Part shown: one piece after another, positions 1 to 6,556 of the stretch | Layout: each line of letters begins with the position of its first letter | Numbering within the stretch: the stretch's first letter is position 1 | Assembly (NCBI GenBank): GCA_036564345.1 | Contig: DATCOZ010000013.1 | Location: 1 to 13,150 of the forward strand | DNA length: 13,150 bases | DNA from: UBA6019 sp036564345 | GTDB taxonomy: Bacteria; Chloroflexota; Dormibacteria; Dormibacterales; Dormibacteraceae | Reading direction: 5' to 3' | Made by a program: the position numbers and the translations under genes | Notes under the pieces: generated by a model | What the model was told of the DNA's origin: nothing | The model's database searches: none | The model's input: only the letters and a program-made list of their open reading frames with translations

Positions 1-882
1 CGTCACGTCGAAGGCGACGCCGATCGAGCCCGTTCGTCGCTTCAGCTCGTCGTGGGTGGTGTTGAAGTAGACCTGCCAGCGCCTTCCGGCACGCGCGAAG
101 ACAGCCCGCCGGCGGGTCGGATTGCCCTTCAGCGCCGCTTCAGCCGACCTGCCCGATTCCGAATCTCGCGGGCAGAGGTCGAAAACCGAGGAACCGACGA
201 GCTCCTCGTCTGCCAGGTCGCCTCCCTGTGGCAGCTCGCCATCCATGTGGGTGATCACGCCTTTGCGGTCGGTCATGAAGAGAAGGACCGGTGCGCTGGC
301 GAGCACCGCACGGAGGCTGTTCACCTGCTGGCGAAGATCCGCCTGCGATCGGACCAGCGCCTCCTGCCGCTCGACCGACGCCAACGCCGGCGCGATCAGT
401 CCGGCCATGACCTGGAGCAGGTTCAGCTCGGCACTCGTGTAGGCGCGCGCCACGAGGTGGCCCGCCGATATCGCGCCGATGACCTCCCCCTCGACGACCA
501 GCGGCACGCCCATGCCCGAACCGAGTCCGCCCGCCGCGATGGACGGGATCGCGACCGACGAGGTCTGGTACGAAGAGACCTGGATTGCCCTCATCTCCGC
601 GACCGCCTTGCCGACGATCCCGGTGCCGCGGGGTGTCCGGAGACCGACATGAAGGATCGGCCAGCCCGAGTACCAGGTGAGCTCGAGCACCTCCTCCTTG
701 GGAAGCCAGCGCCAGATGGTGGCAACCTCGAAGTTGAGCAGCAGCTCCATCTGGTGCGTCGCGACGCGGCCGAACTCCTCGAGGGAGCTGATGCCGCTCA
801 GCGCAACGGCGACTTCGTGGAGCTTCGCAAGGTGTCCCCGCTCCAGTTGCGGCGACACGCCGATCAGGTTGTCGGAGAGCAC
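1..882 (-). CDS. GAF-PAS sensor protein, partial (3' end beyond the left edge)
   Basis: The minus-strand frame is open from a GTG at 882 to the window edge, giving 294 codons with an in-frame TGA just upstream at 888-886. Residues about 15-150 look like a GAF domain: an amphipathic helical start, a stretch with VGLRTPRGTGIVGKAV near residues 76-95, then a second half with MGVPLVVEGEVIGAIS. Residues about 155-190 form a heptad-like linker (ERQEALVRSQADLRQQV). Residues about 190-294 look like a PAS domain, with ASAPVLLFMTDRKGVITHMD at its start and GSIGVAFDVT at the visible end. GAF and PAS domains bind small ligands or report redox and signal state. The output domain (GGDEF, histidine kinase or other) lies outside the window, so the enzymatic role is unknown. 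No clear Shine-Dalgarno precedes the GTG, so the start is tentative. It is divergent from the histidine kinase at 1075, and its PAS domain opens in the same style as that kinase's. Confidence 0.82.
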   Translation of the reverse strand, partial: MLSDNLIGVSPQLERGHLAKLHEVAVALSGISSLEEFGRVATHQMELLLNFEVATIWRWLPKEEVLELTWYSGWPILHVGLRTPRGTGIVGKAVAEMRAIQVSSYQTSSVAIPSIAAGGLGSGMGVPLVVEGEVIGAISAGHLVARAYTSAELNLLQVMAGLIAPALASVERQEALVRSQADLRQQVNSLRAVLASAPVLLFMTDRKGVITHMDGELPQGGDLADEELVGSSVFDLCPRDSESGRSAEAALKGNPTRRRAVFARAGRRWQVYFNTTHDELKRRTGSIGVAFDVT

Positions 883-1074
883 GGCTCAGTTTGCGCTCAG
901 AAAGCGACGTGGAATGGACAGCCGGGCGTCCTCCCGCAGTCGAGCGGCCGTCGAAGCGAGTGGCCGCCTACGGCGAGCCGTCGTCGGACGCATCGAACCG
1001 GCGGCAAGAACAACGCGCGCTGAGGCTCGCGCGAGCCCGGCCTGACCCCGCCTCCGTCCACTCTGAGGAAACGC
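883..1074. promoter_or_regulatory. Divergent intergenic region with a 14-bp palindrome
   Basis: This 192-bp gap separates the divergent GAF-PAS gene and histidine kinase gene, so it should hold promoters for both. A perfect 14-bp palindrome (GGCTCGCGCGAGCC) lies at 1024-1037, about 40 nt before the kinase start. It could be an operator or a small hairpin in the leader. A TGAGGAA ribosome-binding site at 1064-1070 precedes the kinase ATG. I saw no convincing -35/-10 pair on either strand. Confidence 0.4.
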
Positions 1075-3009
1075 ATGGTCTGGTCGCCCACCGGGAAGCG
1101 TCGCCGGAGCTTGCTCTGGGGGCGGTTGCCGCTCGGAGCCAAGATCCTTGCGCCGATCTTCGCCATCACCCTGTCGATGGCGCTCGGTTCCGCCGTCTTC
1201 TTCACCTTTCAACAGGTCGACCAGGACCGTGTGGCCCGGGACAGCGAGGGAAGGACGGTGGCGATCGTCGTCGAGGGGACGCTCCACGACAACCCCCAGG
1301 CGGAGGATCCCTCGAGGCTCGTCGACCTGCTCCGCCACATCAACCTCGCCTACCCGGATGTGGCGGCGATCTGCGTGCTGACGGCGAACCCCGCGGACCC
1401 TCTGGGTCCACTGGTCGTGTTCGCCGCCAGCCAGCCGCTGACCACCTGCGACCCTGCGTCTCCTCTCACGCCGGGTCTCGGCATCAGGGGTATCCGCAGC
1501 ACGACTCGGCAAACCGCCGAGGGCCCGATGGAGGAGACCGCGACTGGAGCCGGTATCACCAGTGTCGGCCAGAGCGCCATGGTCGAGGTGCTGGTCCCCA
1601 TCACGCCGTTCTCGGTCCTGGCGATGCAGACCTTGTCGAAGTCTGCCGGGGCGGGTCTTCTGCTGGCCGTCTTCCAGACCGGGGTCGTCTTCACGGTCCT
1701 CTGGTTCTCTGCGCTGAGTCCGCTGAAGCGCCTCCGGCTCGCGGCCCAGGCGGCCGCCCGTGCCGCCCAGCCCTCGACCCGCGATGCGGCTCCCGGCCAG
1801 CCCGCTTCCGGCGATGAGATCGACGAGCTTTCGATGCGATTTCACGAGATGCTCACGGCGGTACAGGACCGCGAGCGGGAGCTCGTGGAAAGTCATGCCC
1901 AGCTCGAGAGCCTGATCTCCAACGCCCCGGTCATCGTCTTCTCGGCCGACCGCGACGGAAAGATGCTCCAGCTTCGCGGAACCGGCACCGAGTCGCTCGT
2001 CGAGCACCTCGGTCGCGACCGGCTGGAGGACGTGACGCTGCTCGAGATCGCCGGTCCGAACGTCGAGCTGGCGCGCCTCCTCCGACAGGCCTCGACAGGT
2101 GAAAAGGTCCACGAGGTGGTTGCGATCAAGCGGAGGTTCGGGGAGGGCGCGTCGGTGTACCTGGACGTGATCATCCAACCGACCTTCGACGACGCGCGCC
2201 GCTTCGCCGGCCTGACCGGCCTCGCGGTCGACGTCAGCGACAGGGTCGACGCGGCCTCTGCGCGCGCCGAATCGCAGCAGAAGTCAGCCTTCCTGGCCGC
2301 GATGAGCCATGAGCTGCGAACGCCGCTCAACTCGATCATGGGCTTCTCGCAGCTACTCAACCTGCCGGGCGCCAAGCCGGCGCTCACGGCCAAGCAGAAG
2401 CGCTACGTCAGCCACATCCTGTCCTCCGGGTCGCACCTGCTCGCCCTCGTCGGCGACATCCTCGACCTGGCCAAGGTCGGCTCCGGACAGCTGGCCGTGC
2501 ACCTGGAGCCGGTTCCGCTTGACGATCTGGTCCTCGACCCGATCGACCGGACCAGCGACCTCGCCGCGGAGAAGAACATCGTGGTCGATGTCTTCCTGGC
2601 GCCCGAGGTGGTCGCCTACACCGATCCGGGCCGGGTCCGCCAGATGCTCTTCCACCTCCTCAAAAACGCGATCAAGTTCACGCCCCGGGACGGCGCCCAC
2701 GTCCTCGTCAGCGGGCGGGCGATCGGGGGCGGGGTTGAGATCTCGGTCGCCGACTCGGGGATCGGGATCGCCCGCGAGGACCAGGAGACGATCTTTGACG
2801 AATTCACCCAGGTCGACCACGGACCAAGCCGGAGCCTGGACGGCACCGGGCTCGGGCTGACCCTCACGCGCAGCCTGGCGAGCCTCGTCGGCGGGACCAT
2901 CCGGGTCGAGAGCGCGCCGGGGGTGGGAAGCACGTTCACCATCTGGCTGCCGGCTATGGCCGCCGGCAAGAAGCCCGCCGAGCTCGCAACCGCGGCGGTT
3001 CCCGCCTGA
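1075..3009 (+). CDS. Membrane sensor histidine kinase (HAMP-PAS-HisKA-HATPase)
   Basis: This is a complete 644-residue two-component sensor kinase. It should autophosphorylate on a histidine and pass the phosphate to a response regulator. The order visible is: a basic N-terminus; TM1 about 24-45; an extracytoplasmic region about 46-185 with cysteines at 100 and 125; TM2 about 191-214; a HAMP-like linker about 212-270; a PAS domain about 277-395; HisKA with the phosphoacceptor H412 in SHELRTPLNS; and HATPase_c with N531 (LLKNAIKF), the G1 box DSGIGIA from 560 and the G2 box GTGLGL at 590-595. All kinase boxes look intact. The ATG has a good TGAGGAA site 4 nt upstream. No receiver-domain gene is adjacent, so it is an orphan kinase in this window. 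The extracytoplasmic domain matches nothing I recognise, so its signal is unknown. It ends 15 bp from the convergent lipoprotein gene. Confidence 0.95.
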   Translation: MVWSPTGKRRRSLLWGRLPLGAKILAPIFAITLSMALGSAVFFTFQQVDQDRVARDSEGRTVAIVVEGTLHDNPQAEDPSRLVDLLRHINLAYPDVAAICVLTANPADPLGPLVVFAASQPLTTCDPASPLTPGLGIRGIRSTTRQTAEGPMEETATGAGITSVGQSAMVEVLVPITPFSVLAMQTLSKSAGAGLLLAVFQTGVVFTVLWFSALSPLKRLRLAAQAAARAAQPSTRDAAPGQPASGDEIDELSMRFHEMLTAVQDRERELVESHAQLESLISNAPVIVFSADRDGKMLQLRGTGTESLVEHLGRDRLEDVTLLEIAGPNVELARLLRQASTGEKVHEVVAIKRRFGEGASVYLDVIIQPTFDDARRFAGLTGLAVDVSDRVDAASARAESQQKSAFLAAMSHELRTPLNSIMGFSQLLNLPGAKPALTAKQKRYVSHILSSGSHLLALVGDILDLAKVGSGQLAVHLEPVPLDDLVLDPIDRTSDLAAEKNIVVDVFLAPEVVAYTDPGRVRQMLFHLLKNAIKFTPRDGAHVLVSGRAIGGGVEISVADSGIGIAREDQETIFDEFTQVDHGPSRSLDGTGLGLTLTRSLASLVGGTIRVESAPGVGSTFTIWLPAMAAGKKPAELATAAVPA

Positions 3010-3024
3010 AGACCACTCGCTTGG

Positions 3025-4263
3025 TCAGGCAGCCGGCTCCAGGCGGAGGATCCGTAGGGGAGCGGTCAGGCCGCCGATCGTCGCCTTCCGGCGGCCGGTC
3101 TGCGGATCGAGGTCGGCGAGTGCGTTGGGAAGGCTGACGCCGAAAAGGTGGCGTCCGTCCGGGCTCACCGCGAGGCTGCTGAGGTGGTCCCCGCTGTCGC
3201 GCAGGGCCGCCGGTCGCAGGTTCCTGGTATCCACCGGCAGGAAGCCGGTATCCCAGGCCACGTAGAGCCAGCGCCCGGTCGGATCGAGGGCCGAGGCGGC
3301 CGGCGTGCCGTCGAACTCCTTGGCGGCCGCGTTGACGATGAAGGGTGGCAGCAGGCCCGCCGGCGCGGGCGCCGCGAGGGCGGCGCTGCGCGTGACGGCG
3401 TTCTGGTCGGTGTCGATCGCCACCACCTCGCCGCGCGGGCTGCTGGCATAGAGGGTGCGGTGGCTCCAGTCCAGGCTCAGGGCCCAGCCCGCCGCATCCG
3501 CGTTGAGGTAGCTGAGGCTCATCGCCGGTAGGGCCGGGAGATCGATGCAGTAGGAGACGGCGTTCTGGAGGTCGAGCGCGTGCACGAAGGGGGGATTGCC
3601 ATCGTCGCGTCCGTAGAGGCTGTAGAGCATGTGCCCGTCGGGGTCGGCGACGGCGGTGATCTTGAAGCCGCTCATCGCCTCCACCCCGGGGCCCTTGATC
3701 GCCACCGCCTCCGGCCTGAGCGCCTTCGCGAACATGTCGTACAGCCGCACCTGGTACCCGCTCCCGGCGAGCGTCTCGATCAGGAACAGCTGCTGCCCGT
3801 CGTTGCTCAGGGCGTCGAAGCTGAATCGGCCGTCCAGGTTCACGGGGAGCTGCTGGCCCAAGGTCGTGTCGACGACCAGGAAGCCGCGGGAGCCGGTCAG
3901 GACGACCCAGCGGCCGTCGGGCGAGGTGCCGCCACCGTCCCAGCTCCAGGCGCCGGCCAGGCGCAGCTGGCGGGCGATCGCTCCGCTGCGCGTGTCGTAC
4001 GCGTTGAGGACGGTCACCCCGGTGGAGCCCGCTGAGCCCCCGAACACCTGGCCGCCCGAGCTGAACAGCCGGGAGCCGTCGGCCGCCAGGAAGCCGCCCG
4101 GCAAAGACACCGGGGCCGGCCTCGAGGTTGTCACGACCGACACCCCGGTGCTGCCCATCTTCTCGACGAAGAGCCGGTAGTCGTGCGACGCGGTCTGCCC
4201 GTCGGTGGACACGGTTCCGCAGCCGGCCAGGACGAGCATCACGGCGACGAGCACTGTTTTCAT
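3025..4263 (-). CDS. Lipoprotein with beta-propeller-like repeats
   Basis: This is a 412-residue protein starting at the ATG at 4263, which is preceded by AGCAGGGGC. The frame stays open further upstream, but this start places a classic lipoprotein signal at the N-terminus: a basic start, a hydrophobic stretch and the lipobox LAGC with the lipidated C15. It should therefore be anchored on the outer face of the membrane. The body carries repeated WD40/YVTN-like blades, such as SPDGRWVVLTG, DPDGHMLYSLYG, DPTGRWLYVAWD and SPDGRHLFGVSL. These suggest a seven-blade-type propeller; I did not resolve the exact count. It has no recognisable catalytic motif. It is the third gene of the sigma/anti-sigma set, separated from the second by the inverted-repeat element. 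Removing that element would leave about 37 nt between them. A role as an envelope sensor or binding protein tied to the ECF pathway is inferred from position only. Confidence 0.85.
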   Translation of the reverse strand: MKTVLVAVMLVLAGCGTVSTDGQTASHDYRLFVEKMGSTGVSVVTTSRPAPVSLPGGFLAADGSRLFSSGGQVFGGSAGSTGVTVLNAYDTRSGAIARQLRLAGAWSWDGGGTSPDGRWVVLTGSRGFLVVDTTLGQQLPVNLDGRFSFDALSNDGQQLFLIETLAGSGYQVRLYDMFAKALRPEAVAIKGPGVEAMSGFKITAVADPDGHMLYSLYGRDDGNPPFVHALDLQNAVSYCIDLPALPAMSLSYLNADAAGWALSLDWSHRTLYASSPRGEVVAIDTDQNAVTRSAALAAPAPAGLLPPFIVNAAAKEFDGTPAASALDPTGRWLYVAWDTGFLPVDTRNLRPAALRDSGDHLSSLAVSPDGRHLFGVSLPNALADLDPQTGRRKATIGGLTAPLRILRLEPAA

Positions 4264-4300
4264 GCCCCTGCTACACCGAAGAGCGCCAGCCGGTTCCGAC

Positions 4301-4331
4301 CTAGTGTCCTGGAACCGAAGTTCCCTGCAAA
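4301..4331 (+). repeat. Left terminal inverted repeat
   Basis: This 31-bp repeat begins CTAGTGTCCTGGAACCGA. It matches the reverse complement of 4528-4558 except at offsets 19, 24 and 25, and the match breaks down after offset 31. The first 18 bases are identical in both ends. It lies 37 nt upstream of the lipoprotein start codon. Confidence 0.85.
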
Positions 4332-4337
4332 TGTCTG

Positions 4338-4357
4338 GGCCGTCGCTAGCGACGGCC
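4338..4357. repeat. 20-bp perfect palindrome inside the element
   Basis: The 20 bases are fully self-complementary around a central CTAG. Further stems follow in the same element: 8-bp arms at 4386-4393 and 4396-4403, and 6-bp arms at 4461-4466 and 4471-4476 around CTAA. No T-run follows any of them on either strand, so a Rho-independent terminator is not well supported. They may instead fold the element into a multi-hairpin structure in RNA or single-stranded DNA. Confidence 0.6.
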
Positions 4358-4527
4358 GGCCGACCCTTCGGGCTCATCCGCCAGGGACGCCGATCTCGGC
4401 GTCAGCTTCTCCGTACGCATTCCCCAGCCTGCGGCCGGGGCTCCCTATCCAAGTCGCTTACGGGCCCTAAGGCCCGCGCGCTCCGTTGCTCGTGCGCATC
4501 CTTGATCTCGACGCCCCTGGCGGCGAT

Positions 4528-4558
4528 TTTGCAACGAACCTCGGTTCCAGGACACTAG
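4528..4558 (-). repeat. Right terminal inverted repeat
   Basis: Read on the minus strand this begins CTAGTGTCCTGGAACCGA and pairs with the left repeat. Its outermost bases overlap the stop codon (4557-4555) of the anti-sigma-like gene, so transcripts of the sigma operon enter the element directly after that gene. Confidence 0.85.
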
Positions 4559-5265
4559 TGGAGGAGTCCCGCGATTCGCAGCGCGTCGGCCTGGTTCTTC
4601 GCTCCCTCGACCCGGACCAGGACTCCGCTTCGCTCGAAGACCAGTGTGTCCCCGGATAGGCGCAGGTCGTCGTAGCGGATCTCGCCATTCGCGTCCGTGT
4701 AGAAGAAGATGTGGGGCGCACCGGAGAACCAGTAGCCGGTGCTGCCGTCGACGCTGACCTCGGTCACCTTTCCGTCGGGGCCGATCATCTTGCCGAAGAA
4801 GATCTGGTCGATTCCGCCCCGCACCTCGGTGACGATCGCTCCGCCGGCCAGATCGAGCTCGACCTCGCCGCCGGGAGGGGCCCCGTCGAAGGCCACCGTG
4901 CGAACCTGCTCGGGCACACCGGGCGTAAGCACCGTGAATGTGGCCAGGCGGCGCGCCTCGGCAAGGGTCACCGTCCGGGTGCCGTGGAAGGGGGACGGGG
5001 AAGGGAGCACCGTGACCTTCTTGACCTGGAACCCGGGCAGGCCGAGGTAGCCGGCGACCGCGCGGCGGGCATCCGGGTTCAGCGCCAGCGCTCCGGCAAG
5101 GGCGACGACGAGCACCGCCGCCGCCACCAGGACCACCCGCCACCGTCGCCAGGCCGGCTGCGGCCGGATGCGGGCACGCACCGCGCGAACCATGTCGGGG
5201 GTGGCGGGGTAGGCGATCTCCGCCCCGAGCTCGATGAGCCGCCGCTCCAGTTCAGCTGCCGCCAT
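4555..5265 (-). CDS. Single-pass membrane protein, probable anti-sigma factor
   Basis: This is a 236-residue protein. It has a cytoplasmic N-terminus of about 40 residues, a single membrane segment about 42-62 (VVLVAAAVLVVALAGALAL) and an extracytoplasmic C-terminal domain. That domain resembles the DUF4367-type proteins often found beside ECF sigma factors, with RRAVAGYLGLPGF just after the membrane and GYWFSGAPH in the middle. The short N-terminus lacks the HxxxCxxC zinc motif of classical ZAS anti-sigma factors. The gene overlaps the sigma-factor gene by 14 bp, and a strong GGGGGAGG ribosome site lies 4 nt before its ATG, so translation of the two is probably coupled. The likely role is to hold the sigma factor at the membrane until an envelope signal arrives, inferred from context. 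The C-terminus (ADALRIAGLLH) looks intact, although its TAG stop coincides with the end of the inverted-repeat element. Confidence 0.85.
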   Translation of the reverse strand: MAAAELERRLIELGAEIAYPATPDMVRAVRARIRPQPAWRRWRVVLVAAAVLVVALAGALALNPDARRAVAGYLGLPGFQVKKVTVLPSPSPFHGTRTVTLAEARRLATFTVLTPGVPEQVRTVAFDGAPPGGEVELDLAGGAIVTEVRGGIDQIFFGKMIGPDGKVTEVSVDGSTGYWFSGAPHIFFYTDANGEIRYDDLRLSGDTLVFERSGVLVRVEGAKNQADALRIAGLLH

Positions 5266-5809
5266 CGAGCCTCCCCCTCAGCTTGGCCAGGGCGCGCGAC
5301 AGGCGGGACTTGACGGTTCCCTCGGCAATCCCCAGGGCGCCCGCCGTCTCCTGGCCGGAGAGCTCCAGGAAGTAGCGGCAGGAGACGACCAGCCGGTCAT
5401 CATCGTCGAGTGACTCGACCGCGTTGAGGAGAGCCTGCCGCATGGCTCGCTGCTCGGCGACCTCCTCCGGCGAGGCGGGACCGGACTCGGACCGCGCCTC
5501 GGAATGGGTCCGCAGCTCCATCCGGACCCGCCTGCCGGCGGCCCTCCTTCGGTTGCGTGCCTGGTTCGCGACGATGCTCAGCAACCAGGGCCGGAAGGGC
5601 GCGCCCACGCGAAAGCCAGGAAGGGCGCGGAAGGCGTTGACGAACCCGTCCTGCGCGACCTCCTCGGCGTCGGCGGCAGAGCCGGTGAGGAGGTAGGCGG
5701 TCCGGAAGGCGATGTCTGAATGAAGGCGCACAAGCTCCTCGAAGGCGCCGGCGTCGCCCGCCCGCGCCCGCTCAACCAGGGTGCCGTCCGCCGGCGGCCG
5801 GACCTGCAT
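5252..5809 (-). CDS. ECF-type RNA polymerase sigma factor
   Basis: This is a 185-residue sigma-70 family protein of the extracytoplasmic-function group, which directs RNA polymerase to stress or envelope promoters. Region 2 spans about residues 10-85: AFEELVRLHSDIAFRTAYLL, then DAEEVAQDGFVNAFRAL, then the promoter-melting and -10 recognition segment FRPWLLSIVANQARNRRR. A variable linker follows, then region 4 at about 125-180 with the helix-turn-helix LSGQETAGALGIAEGTVKSR that reads the -35 element. It has only these two domains, and its length is normal for the group. The ATG at 5809 is the only standard start in the region. The nearest AGGAG is 16 nt upstream, too far to be a normal ribosome site. 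It heads the operon sigma, membrane protein, lipoprotein, and probably regulates its own promoter (see 5831-5858). Confidence 0.95.
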   Translation of the reverse strand: MQVRPPADGTLVERARAGDAGAFEELVRLHSDIAFRTAYLLTGSAADAEEVAQDGFVNAFRALPGFRVGAPFRPWLLSIVANQARNRRRAAGRRVRMELRTHSEARSESGPASPEEVAEQRAMRQALLNAVESLDDDDRLVVSCRYFLELSGQETAGALGIAEGTVKSRLSRALAKLRGRLDGGS

Positions 5810-5830
5810 TTGGTGGGTTCCCGTTCTCCT

Positions 5831-5858
5831 CTTACACCGGATCGCCGTACTCGGTTCC
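5831..5858 (-). promoter_or_regulatory. Candidate ECF-type autoregulated promoter
   Basis: On the minus strand, GGAACC (5858-5853) is followed after 16 bases by TGTAAG (5836-5831), ending 21 nt before the sigma ATG. A GGAAC-type -35 box with about 16-17 bp spacing is typical of many ECF sigma factors. The downstream box does not match the common CGTC, so the assignment is tentative. It fits autoregulation of the sigma operon. Confidence 0.4.
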
Positions 5859-5904
5859 GGCCGTGCCGGATGGCTGCCGCGCAGAATTCTCCCGCGATAA
5901 CCTC

Positions 5905-5916
5905 CCCACCGGTGGG
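5905..5916. promoter_or_regulatory. 12-bp palindrome between divergent genes
   Basis: CCCACCGGTGGG is a perfect palindrome in the 183-bp gap between the sigma operon and the secreted HNH-like gene. It could be an operator or a short hairpin. No regulator can be assigned. Apart from this and the two promoter candidates, I see nothing coding in the gap. Confidence 0.25.
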
Positions 5917-5978
5917 CAGGAAGGGTGGGGCAACGGCGCCTTAACCGGGCAGTTCGGGGTTCAGGTGGCCGCCGGCAC

Positions 5979-5984
5979 TAGAGT
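5979..5984 (+). promoter_or_regulatory. -10 box placing a leaderless start
   Basis: TAGAGT fits TANNNT and ends 8 nt before the GTG at 5993. Transcription would then begin at or next to the start codon. No Shine-Dalgarno is present in that interval, which supports a leaderless message. No clear -35 box was seen. Confidence 0.45.
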
Positions 5985-5992
5985 GCCCGCCA

Positions 5993-6535
5993 GTGACTCA
6001 TCCCGTGCCCGCCCTCGCCCTGCTTCTCGTCCTCTTCGCCGCGGCCACCTGCGACTCCGGCCAGGCGGCGCCGAGCCGGCCGGCCGCGCCTCCGGCCGCG
6101 ACGGCGGTGGCCGCGACCACGAGCACACCCGCGCCCGCACCACCCGGGTCGCTGCCGAACCGCAGCCTGACGCCGGGCGAGACGTTCCCGGCCGTTACGG
6201 CTCAAGAGGTCTGCGTATCCGGTTATGCGGGCCGCGCTCGGAACGTCCTGCTCGAGCAGTATCGCCAGGTCTACGCGTCCTACGGCGTTCCCTACCCGGA
6301 GCCGTCCGGCACCTACGAGCTCGATCACCTGGTACCGCTCGAGCTGGGCGGCGACAACAGCGACCGCAACCTCTGGCCGGAGCCCGCCGCACCGGTTCCC
6401 GGCTTCCACCAGAAGGACCAGCTCGAGAACTACCTCCACGACGCCGTCTGCGGCGGTCGGATGACCCTTGCCGGCGCGCAGGCCGGCATCGCCGGCGACT
6501 GGATCGCCCTCTTCCAACGGTACATACAGGCGTGA
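5993..6535 (+). CDS. Secreted HNH-nuclease-like protein
   Basis: This is a 180-residue protein with a GTG start (an alternative GTG lies at 6005). A hydrophobic signal of about residues 5-20 ends at C20 (LFAAATC), which might be a weak lipobox. A proline/alanine/threonine-rich linker runs to about residue 60. The C-terminal half contains LDHLVPLELGGDN, with D111 and H112, followed by N122, N126 (RNLWPEP) and the helical KDQLENYLHDAVC. This pattern (DH, then N, then a K/E helix) resembles the beta-beta-alpha metal fold of HNH endonucleases. Proteins of this kind are widespread in actinobacteria and relatives as small exported proteins of uncertain role. Whether it cuts DNA is inferred only. 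The next gene starts 21 bp downstream behind its own -10-like box, so it may be a separate transcript. Confidence 0.8.
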   Translation: MTHPVPALALLLVLFAAATCDSGQAAPSRPAAPPAATAVAATTSTPAPAPPGSLPNRSLTPGETFPAVTAQEVCVSGYAGRARNVLLEQYRQVYASYGVPYPEPSGTYELDHLVPLELGGDNSDRNLWPEPAAPVPGFHQKDQLENYLHDAVCGGRMTLAGAQAGIAGDWIALFQRYIQA

Positions 6536-6543
6536 GGCGCGGC

Positions 6544-6549
6544 TAAAGT
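6544..6549 (+). promoter_or_regulatory. -10 box placing a leaderless start for the adenosyltransferase gene
   Basis: TAAAGT (TANNNT) sits in the 21-bp gap and ends 7 nt before the GTG at 6557, the same geometry as upstream of 5993. This favours the GTG start. An in-frame ATG at 6578 is preceded by an AGGAAGAAGGGG run that could be a ribosome site instead. Confidence 0.45.
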
Positions 6550-6556
6550 CTTTCCC

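Larger units (their letters stand above)
4301..4558. mobile_element. MITE-like element with 31-bp terminal inverted repeats
   Basis: The 258-bp segment begins and ends with CTAG and has terminal inverted repeats matching at 28 of 31 positions (4301-4331 and 4528-4558). It encodes no transposase, and no plausible gene lies inside. The interior is rich in palindromes. The TA inside each terminal CTAG fits a TA target duplication, as made by the IS630/Tc1-mariner group, but a 4-bp CTAG target is equally compatible. It lies between the anti-sigma-like gene and the lipoprotein gene. Its right boundary supplies or preserves the TAG stop of the former. It is best read as a non-autonomous miniature inverted-repeat transposable element. 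Calling it mobile rests on structure alone, because copies elsewhere in the genome cannot be seen here. Confidence 0.72.

Noticed and set aside
52..1023. Plus-strand open frame over the left-edge gene
   Set aside because: The minus-strand frame there gives clear GAF and PAS patterns. The plus-strand product is charged, low-complexity sequence and extends into the intergenic region.
886..2178. Long minus-strand open frame (430 codons) over the histidine kinase
   Set aside because: It is antisense to a kinase with every catalytic box intact. Its product is rich in Arg, Gly, Asp and Glu with no recognisable domain, as expected from the opposite strand of GC-rich coding DNA.
4338..4357. Perfect palindrome considered as a Rho-independent terminator
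   Set aside because: Neither strand has a T-run after the stem. Position inside the inverted-repeat element explains it better.
4183..4558. Small plus-strand open frames across the inverted-repeat element
   Set aside because: They cross the lipoprotein start and the element's palindromes, have no ribosome site and show no transposase or other motif.
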